Source: Archegozetes longisetosus (Eukaryota > Arthropoda > Arachnida > Sarcoptiformes > Trhypochthoniidae). Taken from it: a DNA stretch of 64,000 nucleotides. A program made the translations under genes and the position numbers. This document shows positions 34,185 through 44,276 of the stretch, piece by piece (position 1 is the first letter of the stretch; each line of letters begins with the position of its first letter). The DNA lies in NCBI GenBank assembly GCA_018873245.2, contig JAEMBT020000006.1:2545855-2609854 (forward strand), written 5' to 3'. A model generated the notes under the pieces. The model saw nothing but the letters and a program-made list of their open reading frames with translations. It was not told the origin of the DNA and did no database searches.

Positions 34185-35909
34185 CATCATCATCATCATT
34201 TGCAATAACGGCTTATCCTTATTAGGGTTGCGGGGTTCGTAGCTTGCCTAACTGTTTGGACCAAGCTTTTCTGTCTCTTGCAATGCTCTCTATTTCTTTC
34301 TTCTTTAGACCCAATTTCTCCTCTGCGATGTTGTAGATGTAATCCTTCCATCTTCTTCTGGGTCTCCCTCTTGGACGTTTACTTGTTGGACATGCTTTGT
34401 AGACTTGTTTTACTAGTCTGTCTTGAGGCATTCTTATCAAGTGACCTAACCACTTAAGCTGCGACCTCTCTATCCAGAGAAGCAGCGGACTTACCTGTAG
34501 GGTTTCTCGGATGTCTGAACTCCTTATTCTATCGAGTAATGTTAATCCAGCTATCCTTCTTAGAAACCTCATTTCTGCCACTTGTACTCGCGATTTCATT
34601 CTTTCAGTCATGACCCATTGCTCATGTCCATAGGTGAGGATAGATCTATACACGGATTTGTAGATTGGGAGCTTGGTCTTAGTGCTGAGTTCTCTTTTTG
34701 TTACGACGGTCCTATACAACTGTCGCATGACTCCAGCTGCTGCTCCAATACGCGATGTCAATTCCGTGTCCCATTTTCCGTCACTCGTGAATGTTACCCC
34801 AAGATACGTGAACTTCTCAACCTCTAGGAGTGGGGACCCACTAACATGCAGGTTGCCACTAACATGTGGAGTTCTAGAGATCGTCATTGCCTGGGTTTTT
34901 GATGTACTGATTTTCATTCCGGCCGCATTACATTCTTCATTGAACCTATCTAGTGCATTCTGGAGATCTGCCCTGGTAGACGCAAGTTTTGCAACGTCGT
35001 CTGTGATAAGAAGGTTGCTCACCCTTGCATCTCCTATCGAGATACACTCATTGCCCTGGCTGCGCCTTGATATTCTATCCATGAAGACTGTGAATAGGAA
35101 TGGAGACAATACGCAACCTTGGCGGAGTCCAGCGTTTACCATGAAGGTTTTTGATTTCAACCCATTTATTCGAACACAACTCCCACAGTGATTGTACAGT
35201 GATTTTATTGCTCTTAGTAGCACACCTCTTAAGTTGTATTCTTCTAGCACCTTCCAGAGTACATCTCTTGGCACACGATCATATGCTTTCTCTAGATCAA
35301 TGAAGCACGTGTGAACTGGTCTCCCATATTCCCAGGACTTTTCATATACTTGTGCTAGAGTAAAGAGTTGGTCTGTTGTTCCGCGGCCTGGGCGGAATCC
35401 ACATTGCTCCTCTTGGATTAAAGGTTCCACTTTTTTCCGGCACTTTTGCTCTACTATTTTTGCATATACCTTTCCAGCCTGACTAAGGAGAGTTATGCCC
35501 CGATAGTTTGAGCATTCTCTGCGATCTCCCTTCTTGAACAGTGGTACCACTATGCCCTGCTGCCAATCTTTTGGTGCCTTCCGTCTTCCATGACACATTG
35601 ATCAGTCGTGTCAACCATTCGCACCCTTTACGGCCCATGGCCTTCAGCATTTCTGCTCGTATTTCATCAATTCTGGCAGCTTTTCCATTCTTCAGGTTTT
35701 TAATTGCAGTCATAACTTCCTCTTGTAGAATTGGGTCTACTAATTCGTTAATACTGCTGATGTGATCATCAGGCGTAGCTTCCACTGGGTTGAGGAGTTC
35801 CTTGAAGTGTTCTCTCCACCTGGCAAGTATCTTGTTGTTATCCGTGATCACCTCCCGGGATTTGATTTTGATGGTCCGTAAAGCGTCTTGTTTCCTCGGC
35901 GTATTGATA
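34185..35909 (-). mobile_element. 5'-truncated RTE-clade LINE (Rex3-like)
   Basis: The reverse transcriptase spans ORF 35598-34222 (458 codons), preceded in another frame by ORF 36001-35483 (element part from about 35,909). Visible blocks are LFKKGDRRECSNYRGI, EEQCGFRPGRGTTDQL, FIDLEKAYDRVPR and GLRQGCVLSPFLF. The catalytic YADD box reads ITDD. The C-terminal part, with the GHLIRMPQDRL block, resembles fish Rex3-type RTEs. The endonuclease domain is missing, so the copy is 5' truncated. The 3' end is a short (ATG)n tail (34185-34199 on the minus strand), usual for RTEs. A 9-bp duplication TATATAGGT flanks it at 34176-34184 and 35910-35918. A frame break near 35,500-35,600 also inactivates it. 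Confidence 0.9.
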
Positions 35910-36744
35910 TATATAGGTACGGGTTTTAATTGACAAACTTGTGAACTTATTATATTGAAAATATCAAAGCAAACGATTAAATTCAATATATTATATATCA
36001 TTTTAATAGAGGATTGAGAGTAGAATTCAAAAACGGTGTCTAAAGGAGAATTTCCAAATCCTATGTAAGTTGGCCCCCCCCCCGAGGTGCAAGGTGAAAC
36101 CTATATTATTCGATAGATCTCTTCAAGTACTAACACTTTATCACTGGGTACTTTGTATTCGGAGCATCCCCCAAGCCGATAGGGGGCGAAAACTGTATAA
36201 ACTGGAAATTGCGCAATTTCATTGTGTGGATAGTGTAATCCTACTAAATCAGATGTGCTAAGTCGAATAGTGAAATAATTAAAACAAAAAAGTCAACCGT
36301 AGCCGAGTTACAGGGGATTGGCAGGACTTACTTTTTTCGAAAAATCGATTTTCATGCATGAAATATATATCAATGAACTTTTATCATTATGATCAAGAAT
36401 ATACCATGGAGACAGAACTAAATGGTATACTGGAAAAATTTAATAGAAAATAAACTGTATGTCATAATTTGATAACAATTTAGCAAGATATTCTGAAAGA
36501 TTTTAGAATTTTACCAAATTATGGATTATTAAAAATAAATTTTTATGGGATAATTTGTTAATTAAATAAATTAATGTATTTTGTATTGAAAATACGTTGA
36601 GTAATAATGGCAAAAAACGTATTATAATACATGCAATACATTGTTTAAATTTCGTTTGCTTACAAATTGGTTGAATTTGTTTAATTGGTTAATAATTTAG
36701 TAAACTTTTTATTAGTTTAATTACAAAACGATTAATATTAACTT

Positions 36745-37285
36745 AGTTGCTTCCTCGACCTAAGTTATTCTCCATTAGTTTATATCAGGCTTATTTGGGT
36801 TGCGACTCGAGAATCCAGAGGGGCTATTCTCGAAGCGATCTTTAAGTTTAAAATCAAGTTTAGTACGATTTTAAGTAATGATCGATTCTCAAAGCGCTCG
36901 TTAATTGAAGATCGAGGCTTAATTTAAATACTTGTAATGGTCGATCTTATAATTAAGTAACGATCGAGTTTAGGATTCGTACCAGAATTGCGCTACAGCT
37001 TTATCCATTACGAAGTACTAAACCAAACAATGATGGATATCTCGAGGACTACTTGTGATAATTGATCAAGTGAGGTATCAAATTGTTCAGCTAGATGTTC
37101 CGGGTCCAATGATATATCACTTAGCGGAGTCAGCCACTCCCGTCAGGAGTTGTCCATAAGTGGTCAGGTTCGGACCAGAAATGGTCAAGTGTGGTATCAA
37201 AATGTTCAGCTTGACGAACTAAATCCAAAGATTCGTCACACTTTGGGGTGGGGGGTCAGGAACCCCTTTAGACTGATTAACTCGA
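36745..37285. repeat. foldback family B, left-truncated copy 2
   Basis: Aligns with 28,995-29,346: TTAGTTTATATCAGGCTT, TATCCATTA, TCAGCCACTCCCGTC and GTCAGGAAC blocks are in the same order at about 85 percent. The left arm is missing. Interrupted by the 180-bp MITE. Confidence 0.75.
36820..36999 (+). mobile_element. 180-bp MITE-like repeat, copy 2
   Basis: An inverted copy of 10669-10847. The paralogous uninterrupted site in family B copy 1 (GAGAATCCAAATTTATCC near 29,055) shows that this block is an insertion: here the flanks are GAGAATCCAGA and CTTTATCC. The target duplication, if any, is at most 2-3 bp. Confidence 0.85.
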
Positions 37286-37676
37286 ATTCACTCGAAAATA
37301 TAAGATATTAGTATATTTTGGTAAACATAATATAAATTATTATTTATATTTGTAATTTTACTTTTATATTCTATTTTCATCAATAGGTATCGCAAATTGA
37401 GACTCAAGTTAATAAACAGCCCTTTAAGGGCCACCACTTAATATAAAAGGGTTAATTATAATGCCATATTAATGAATTTTTAATGCAAAATACATTATAT
37501 CATTAAATTTAAAATTACTCTGTAAAAAGTTGTCATTTTATAAAATCTCTTTTATGACAAATTTTTAAGACTATAATTATTATCTGGCTAAAATTTTTTT
37601 AAATTCTTTCAAACCGCTTTCTTTTTATAATAATTTTCCACTACACCATTTAGTTCTGTCTCATATTGTATATATG

Positions 37677-38545
37677 TACAGGGTCCGGTATATATTACGC
37701 AAAACTTTAAAAGTTTATTACAAAAGAATTATAAATGATATCGAATTCAAATAAATTGCATTTTATTCAGAAAAGTATAAAATTTAATGAATTAGGTTTT
37801 CGAAATACTTTCATTCATTAACCACTAAATGCTGAAAGCGTTCCTGAAAGGCTTCGCAAGCTCTTTGTCTCATGTCATCTGGGATGGCCGAAATGACTTC
37901 TTTTATACGTCCTTCAAGTTGTTCTAGACTCAATACTCTATATGTGTATATATACTATATATACAGTCATGAAAAAATCTAAAGTACCAACTAAATTTGA
38001 TCTAGTTCCTTACTCTTTAGTTCGATTTTGGTTTTGGAAATACTGTTTGTGAGTAATCATGGAAGGAATAATTTTTAAAAAACTGTTTCGAAAATTCATT
38101 CTGATAAATTTTTTTTACAACAGATATTCTATACTCGAGGACTACAAGGTATATTTCGAAATTTTCAGTTCTGTTTTGTAGAGCTCAGAAAATGAGTCGA
38201 CATGCGTTTCGGAAATTTTTGAAAAATTACTCATTTAACCATGATATTTTGTTAAACATTAATGTAATCAATACAATAGAGTTAAAACTTGAGAAGTTTA
38301 CAAAATTAAGGGCTTCTGGAAAAAGTAAAGTAGAAATCAAACGGCGATTAAGTAGGAATAGTATTGATTACGTTCATTTTTAACAAACTACAGCATTTAG
38401 TGGTTAATGAAGAAAAGTATTTTGAAAACCTAATTCATTAAATTTTATAATTTTCTGAATAAAATGCAATTTATTTGAATTCGATATCATTCATAATTTT
38501 TTTGTAATAAACTTTTAAATTGCGTAATATATGCCGGACCCTGTA
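37677..38545. mobile_element. mariner-type element with about 155-bp TIRs and transposase scraps
   Basis: The ends TACAGGGTCCGG (37677) and CCGGACCCTGTA (38545) are the tips of inverted arms of about 155 bp (37,679-37,835 and 38,395-38,543) at about 93 percent. The minus strand at 37,935-37,835 reads as a mariner-like transposase C-terminus (LEQLEGRIKEVISAIPDDMR-type block). The plus-strand ORF at 38192-38383 may be its N-terminal HTH region. The coding region is deleted internally. Confidence 0.8.
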
Positions 38546-38559
38546 TATAGTATGTTTAC

Positions 38560-39000
38560 TCGAAAGCGTCAAACCAGAATTTATATCATCATGGAGCAGA
38601 CACCGCCACGGATGATTCTTGTACAAGGTGATTCCAATAATATCCCATATGATGACTTTGAGGCGGGGTTTAAAGTAATAGGTCACATGGTTGGGTCAAA
38701 CGTCACTTTACAGGGTAAAACATGGTACCAATATTTTCAGCTCAGTGAGCTGAGTCGAATGATATATAGGTCGATGGGGTAAGACCACTACGTCCAGGCA
38801 CCCACCTGACCACCCCAGACACTCCCTCTCCATTCATCCTTCTCCCAATTGGCGACTCGTTTAACCTAACCACTACCAACCCAATTTGACCTAAGCTTAA
38901 GATAGCGTCAGATCACTTCACTCGGAACGCTTCGCGACCTGACGCAATTTTCACTTAGGTTAAATCACGCACGTGGATACTTATTAATTTTATAGAGAAT
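38560..39000. repeat. foldback-type repeat with CTTCGCGACCT core
   Basis: Contains GGAACGCTTCGCGACCTGAC and AATTTTCACTTAGGTTAAAT (38,925-38,965), paired locally with ACCTAAGCTTAAGATAGCGT (38,890), so it can form a hairpin. The same core occurs inverted at 40,405-40,520. No gene. Confidence 0.55.
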
Positions 39001-40131
39001 TATCTTATATCGCATTTCGGAGGAGATACCTAGCGATAGAACTATTTTTGAGTTTTAAAATTTCATTTTTACGTAGTTTATGGGTAGAATATGGGCATGT
39101 AATATATCATTCGACTAACTACATCGAGGACTATTAGGATCGATCATTAAAAATATATAATAATTATTAAAAGATCAAGTTTTGAGCTTTTTTGAAAAAG
39201 TGGGCATGGCTCGTGAACGGGTGGGCGGAGCCTCTTGAAAGGGGTGGGATCGACTTCTCTCGTTAAGTACAACCTTATGGAGCACTTGATTTTTATAGTC
39301 ATTGCGCCTAGTTAGTACCCATTGACCAAATATCTAGAAATTAAGTTCTGAAAATTTTTTAAACCATCTAGTTGATTTTTGAGTAGTAAAAAGCCTCTCT
39401 CAAGGAATAGGATTCAATGTATTACATAACGCGTTGGAAGCTAACTATTTTATACGTACTTTATAAACATTTAATGCAACATCTTCACACTAAAGTACAG
39501 AAAGTAGTTTGACAAACCCTGGCTATCAATTATATAAGATATAATTATTTGTTATTATTCATACATTAATGCAAATCTGCTTCAGTCAATTGTGGGAACT
39601 CAAGATTTTCTTCTAAGGCCCCATCGATTGACATCCATCGAGCAGATATGCGATTGAGATTTTCGGCGGCAACAAGTGACGCGAATGGGTTCGCTTGGTT
39701 GAGCCGTGATTCATAAGAGCAGATTTTATAAATTGACTTTTCAACTGATCTATATGTATTTTTTAACGCTGATTCCGAAAATGAAATCCAAGTTTTTTAT
39801 ATCGAATACATTTTCGAGATATTCGACTTTAAATATTTTATATCGAATTTTTCCGCTTTAAGATTTTTTATTAGATGATATATGATATATGATTTCGATG
39901 TAGAATCTAACGCTGATTATAATTATGAAACCCGTTTTTCGATATCTATAATATCCTTAGAGAAAATCCAAGATTCATCTTAAACGTTTACTTTAAGGAC
40001 ATCTAGCGGATAAACTTTAAGTTATACAGAGGTGGGGCTCATTGACAATTTTGATCAGGATGGTGACCTCTATTAAAATATATCATGAGATCCCGGGTGT
40101 ATGGATAGCCAGAATCCATAGACTTATTGGT
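39001..40131. other. no gene seen; degraded repeat sequence
   Basis: Includes a GTGGGCATGGCTCGTGA/GGGTGGGCGGAGCC stretch near 39,207-39,230 resembling the tandem unit at 27.1-27.4 kb, and repeated TATCGAATTTT/TATCGAATACATTTTCGAGA motifs at 39,798-39,860. No coding region. Confidence 0.4.
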
Positions 40132-40850
40132 TATATAATACAATTCAGGGACAGGGTACTTCCAGTGACCCTACCCACTCAATATATATATATATATCTT
40201 TGGACTCAGCTCGATGAGAAGTTCATCGATACTCCTTGGGGCCCTAGGTCCCAGCTACAAAAAGTTGGGCCTAGGTCCCAAGTGGCCGGACCTAGGATTA
40301 TGTATTGAGTGGAGTTCACATATCAAATATGGTGGTCCTAAAGCTAGGTCTTGGGATCTTAGTCCAACATGCATATTCAAATTTCTCTATAAAATAATTA
40401 AGTATCTACGTGCGTGATTTAACCTAAGTGAAAATTGCTTCAGGTCGCAAAGCGAGGAACGCGAAGCGTTCCGAGTGAATCGATCTGACACTATAGTCAG
40501 CTTAGGTTAAATCGGGTTCGTGGTGGTTAGGTTAAATGAGTCGCCAATAGGTACAATTAAATATCATGGACTACACTGTTTAAGTAATAAAGTTAAGTCT
40601 CAAGACCTGGCCCTAGGACCACCATATTTGATATGTGAACTTCACTCGAGCCTCCAGTCATATTGATACCCAACGCACAGTCTTAGGTCCAGCCACTAGG
40701 GACCTAGGCCCAACCTTTTGTAGCTGGGACCTAGGGCCCCAAGTGGGGTATCGATGAACTCGTCTCATCGAGCTGAGTCCAACGGTATATATTGAGGCGG
40801 CCGGGTTACTGGGTGTACCCCGTCCCTGAATTGTATTATAAAACCGACTT
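40132..40850. mobile_element. foldback element family D with about 240-bp arms
   Basis: The left arm (40,132-40,370) pairs with the right arm (40,598-40,850). Shared blocks are AATACAATTCAGGGAC, the GGACTCAGCTCGATGAGA region, CCTAGGTCCCAGCTACAAAA and ACATATCAAATATGGTGGTC. The centre (40,405-40,520) is a separate hairpin with AACCTAAGTGAAAATTGC and CGAAGCGTTCC. Two ORFs here are products of the palindromic repeats, not genes. Confidence 0.75.
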
Positions 40851-41029
40851 ATTTTCATCGTTCTTTCATATTATCATGTAATTGAACTGTACCGTAATAC
40901 TGATAAAATTAAGAGATTTTGATAAAAATCTTAATCAAAATTTGAATCAAATATACATCCATTACAGATCAATAAGTCAAATAATGAGCCCATCAATCAA
41001 TCTTAGGTTTTGCAGTGTTTGTAGTAATA

Positions 41030-41597
41030 CCAAGTAATTAATAAAAGTTTAAAAACTTATTAAACGTAAAATTTTTGCTTTCAAACTTGTTTTTGAGCCA
41101 AGTTTTAGTCAAAATTTTATTGTTAAATCCCAATAATAGGTGCTTTTTTCATTTATTTATAAATATTAATTATTATGTGCGTAAAAATGGAGTTTTTGAA
41201 TGGCATTCACTAGAGAAACGGTCAGTCAATTACTGAAATCGAAAAATATTTGTTTTTTCTTGGAGCTGGTTATGAGAGTAAAGATAATGCGTATGCGCTA
41301 AATCGAGATAAAAGATGTATCGAAAAGTGGATAATTCGCTACCAAGAGACAGGTCAGATGCAAAACAAAGATAACTATAATGCGTTAAATGTTATAAATT
41401 CAATACTGAATATACTTAACCATACCATTCCTAATAATGGAGGGCATACAGTATGCCGCATACTAAATATTAACTTTTTGTATGCGCAGTATTGGCAGAA
41501 AAGATTAAGTTTGACTTTAATAGTCATTCAAACAAAAATTATTTTGAAAGCAAATAAACTTATAATCAGATTTTTTAAACTTTTATTCATTACATGG
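41030..41597 (+). mobile_element. Tc1/mariner-type element with N-terminal HTH remnant
   Basis: Termini of about 28 bp (CCAAGTAATTAATAAAAGTT at 41030, mirror ending 41597 with two mismatches) are flanked by TA on both sides (41028-41029, 41598-41599). The ORF at 41250-41600 begins with a helix-turn-helix stretch containing CIEKWIIRYQETGQM, typical of the transposase N-terminus, then diverges. No catalytic core. Confidence 0.75.
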
Positions 41598-41599
41598 TA

Positions 41600-42295
41600 A
41601 TATGAAATTTTCTGTACCTTTAGTTCGAATACGTCTTACCTCCAACGTTTAATTGGATGTCTCAAACTAAAATATCACAACCTTGCTCAAACTACGAGTA
41701 CATAACAATTGACCTCCCAGTTTCATGAAATCACATTAAAATAACCTAGCCTAATTTAACAGAATCTCAACAAACCTAACCTTCTCTAACCACATTTAGT
41801 CTAATAACAATAACAAGGCTAATTGACCTTCAGTTTTGTCTATCAGCTAAAATTCATTTTAGTTCGTATAAAATGAACTTGCTTCAGCTCAAGATAGTTA
41901 CATCTAAAGAAGTTGAAACTAAGCATGTTTAAAGTGAAACGCACTCAAGCTAAGTATGTTCGAAGTTAGATGCTTTAAGTAACTTTTGAATAGATGCAAA
42001 AGTTTTTGAACACTGTATACATCAAAAGAGAGCTAAGTTTTTCACAAATAGAGTTCGCTATAAGTCGTTCATACAGAACACAAACATAAAGCCATTGAGG
42101 TATGCAAAGAGTACATGTTTACCTTGTAGCGAGTCATAACATTTTAGCTTTTTGAATAGCGCTACAAAAGGTAGAAAACTTTTACATTACTAGAAGGTAA
42201 GCATAGACGCCTGAATACCTTCGGTGGTGAACAACACATGAATGCAACGCAATAGTGAACACCTCCTTAAGTACAAAAACACATGAAATGAGAAA
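41600..42295. other. upstream region of TMEM9
   Basis: AT-rich sequence, which should include the TMEM9 promoter and 5' UTR. No TATA box, start element or repeat could be assigned with confidence. Confidence 0.35.
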
Positions 42296-43787
42296 ATGTA
42301 TTCGACATTAACAACAATAACGATATCAATAATATTAATAATCATAACAGCAAACAGCTGTTCCGCCGAATACGAAGACTTCCGATGTAAATGTGTGTGT
42401 CCGTCGCCAGGAGTAGTGAGTAACGAGACCAAAGCCTCGAATCGTAAGTTATATATCGGCAACGTTTCACCGAATCGATGCAATTGTGATTATGTCGTTT
42501 TGCCACAACTCGATCACGACGTTCAAGACAAGGCCAAAGAGTTCTGTCCTCGATGCGAATGCAAGTATGAGTCGAGAAACACGTCGACCATCAGATTTGT
42601 CATTATCTTCATCATTGGTATCGTCTCCTTTTTGATTGTTTACATGGCTTTCCTCATGCTTTTGGATCCACTCATTCATAAATGTATTGATTATTTGATT
42701 AGAAACTTATATTTTGAACTAGCATCTTTTGCCAACATTTCTTATAACTTCGTTTTTTACTTGTCTTTAGTTCACTCATTCATTCATTCATTCATTTGTT
42801 TACGAAAAATGTATTCATACTTAGGTTTATTATTTTTTTTATAAATTGTGATCAATTTTACGTTTTATAAAAATGATATATATAGTTATTAACGATTAGT
42901 TAAGCAATTGATTAGTTATTTATTGAATAATGTCTTATATGAATTTTCTCAGTTTAAATGCTGAAACCTGGTTTCATTTTATTAAGTTATCATAAGTTAT
43001 CATAACTTGGTTTTTACTCATCTACAGTTACCGCTAATTAATTAATCACTTAGTTAGCTATTATTAGTTGGTTTATAACTCATTTATTGATTTTTATTTT
43101 GAGAAGTATCAACGTTGACTCAAAGCTCTTTATTTCAAGTTATAATAAGTTTTAAGTTCGATTTTTTTCATATCTCTAATTATAGTTCAATTTAGTTCTC
43201 ATAAGAAGTATTAATACTATTACTTGAGATAAAAATCGTCCTCTAATTCATGATAACTTGCAATAATCTCAAATTTGATATATCTATTTTCTATCAAACA
43301 ATTTATAGCATCGAAAACGTATCAATACTTTAGTCAAAATACACTTTGCAAGTCATGATAACTTTTTTCCTCGACATAAATGCGTAATTATTAATCAATT
43401 TATTCCTTTTGTAAAGCCGTATCAGTACGTAATTATGAGCAACACATTGACGAAGAAGTATCAATGGATGAGCAGATATCTGACAATAATGAAGGCTCGA
43501 CTCGAAGAAGAGCCACAACTCCTGTTATGTAAGTTTTGTTCACTTTTTGGAAGCCTATCATTATTTTCAAATTGAATTTTTTCACGTTGCGATCAATTCG
43601 CAACTCATATATTGAATAAATTATAATCTTATGCCTCAATAAACTTATAAACAGTAGTCCAACGAGTTCTGGAGGACCGCCACCTAAGAATATGCTGAAT
43701 AGAGTCGGACAGCAACAGACCAAATGGAAAAAACAAGTTCAGGAACAGAGGAAAAATATTTATGATAAGCACACAATGTTGAACTGA
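42296..43787 (+). CDS. TMEM9: TMEM9 family lysosomal/endosomal membrane protein, 207 aa
   Basis: Three coding exons: 42296-42683, 43426-43528 and 43655-43787, all with GT-AG borders and joined in phase (388+103+133 = 624 nt). An in-frame TGA lies four codons before the ATG. The protein has a signal peptide (residues 1-25), a Cys-rich lumenal domain with CKCVCPSP and CPRCECKY motifs and candidate N-glycosylation sites, one membrane segment (about residues 99-122) followed by the DPLIHK motif, and a cytosolic tail ending in the conserved QTKWKKQVQEQRKNIYDKH block. All are diagnostic of TMEM9/TMEM9B. In vertebrates these proteins sit in late endosomes and lysosomes and have been linked to acidification and signalling; the role here is by homology. 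The gene converges on the acyltransferase gene, 489 bp apart. Confidence 0.93.
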
Positions 43788-44265
43788 TTTAAGGGCTTCT
43801 TTAGACCATTTAATGAGTATTTAGTTTAAAGTTATGGCTGTTTTAACAGTTATTTATCATAAATTATAATTATTTAATTTGCTTAAGAACGTGATAAGTG
43901 ACTAGTTTTATAACATTCACTTAACCCGTTCTTATAGCATAACTATTCAATTTCTGTATTATATTTACTACTACTCGATCATGAACTTTAAGTTATGGGT
44001 AAATATCTGTGAATTAACGAAAATTGTTTAGGATTTTTATTTTTAATGTTAACGATCATTTAGCGAGAAGTCACTTGATTTCAATATATAAGTTAATTAT
44101 AACAACAATTTATTTGACATCAAAATATTTAAACTGTTCATAATATATATATTTAATAACTTGTATAATAATTAAGTTAATAATTGTTTAATAATATACT
44201 TAATAATAATAATAATTAAATTGTTAAAATTTGCAATTAATGACTAGACAGATAGATATCACTTT

Positions 44266-44271
44266 TTTATT
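44266..44271 (-). promoter_or_regulatory. candidate polyadenylation signal of the acyltransferase gene
   Basis: AATAAA on the minus strand, 5 nt after the stop codon (stop 44277-44279). Confidence 0.45.
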
Positions 44272-44276
44272 AGACA

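Larger units (their letters stand above)
36404..37665. mobile_element. outer foldback element containing nested repeats
   Basis: The left arm near 36,404-36,640 (GGAGACAGAACTAAATGGTA, then GGAAAAATTTAATA) pairs with the mirror of 37,430-37,665. Pairing is about 65-75 percent. The interior holds a truncated family B foldback (36,745-37,285), which in turn holds the 180-bp MITE (36820-36999), so three layers are visible. Confidence 0.55.

Noticed and set aside
34582-35191. Plus-strand ORFs over the LINE
   Set aside because: Shadows of the minus-strand reverse transcriptase frame.
40042-40858. Several ORFs reading GPRSQLQKVGPRSQ-type repeats on both strands
   Set aside because: They arise from the inverted CCTAGGTCCC words of the foldback arms, not from a coding gene.
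42296-42844. Unspliced reading of TMEM9 exon 1 into a 182-aa protein
   Set aside because: After 42683 the family similarity ends at a GT donor and resumes in exons 43426-43528 and 43655-43787, all in phase.
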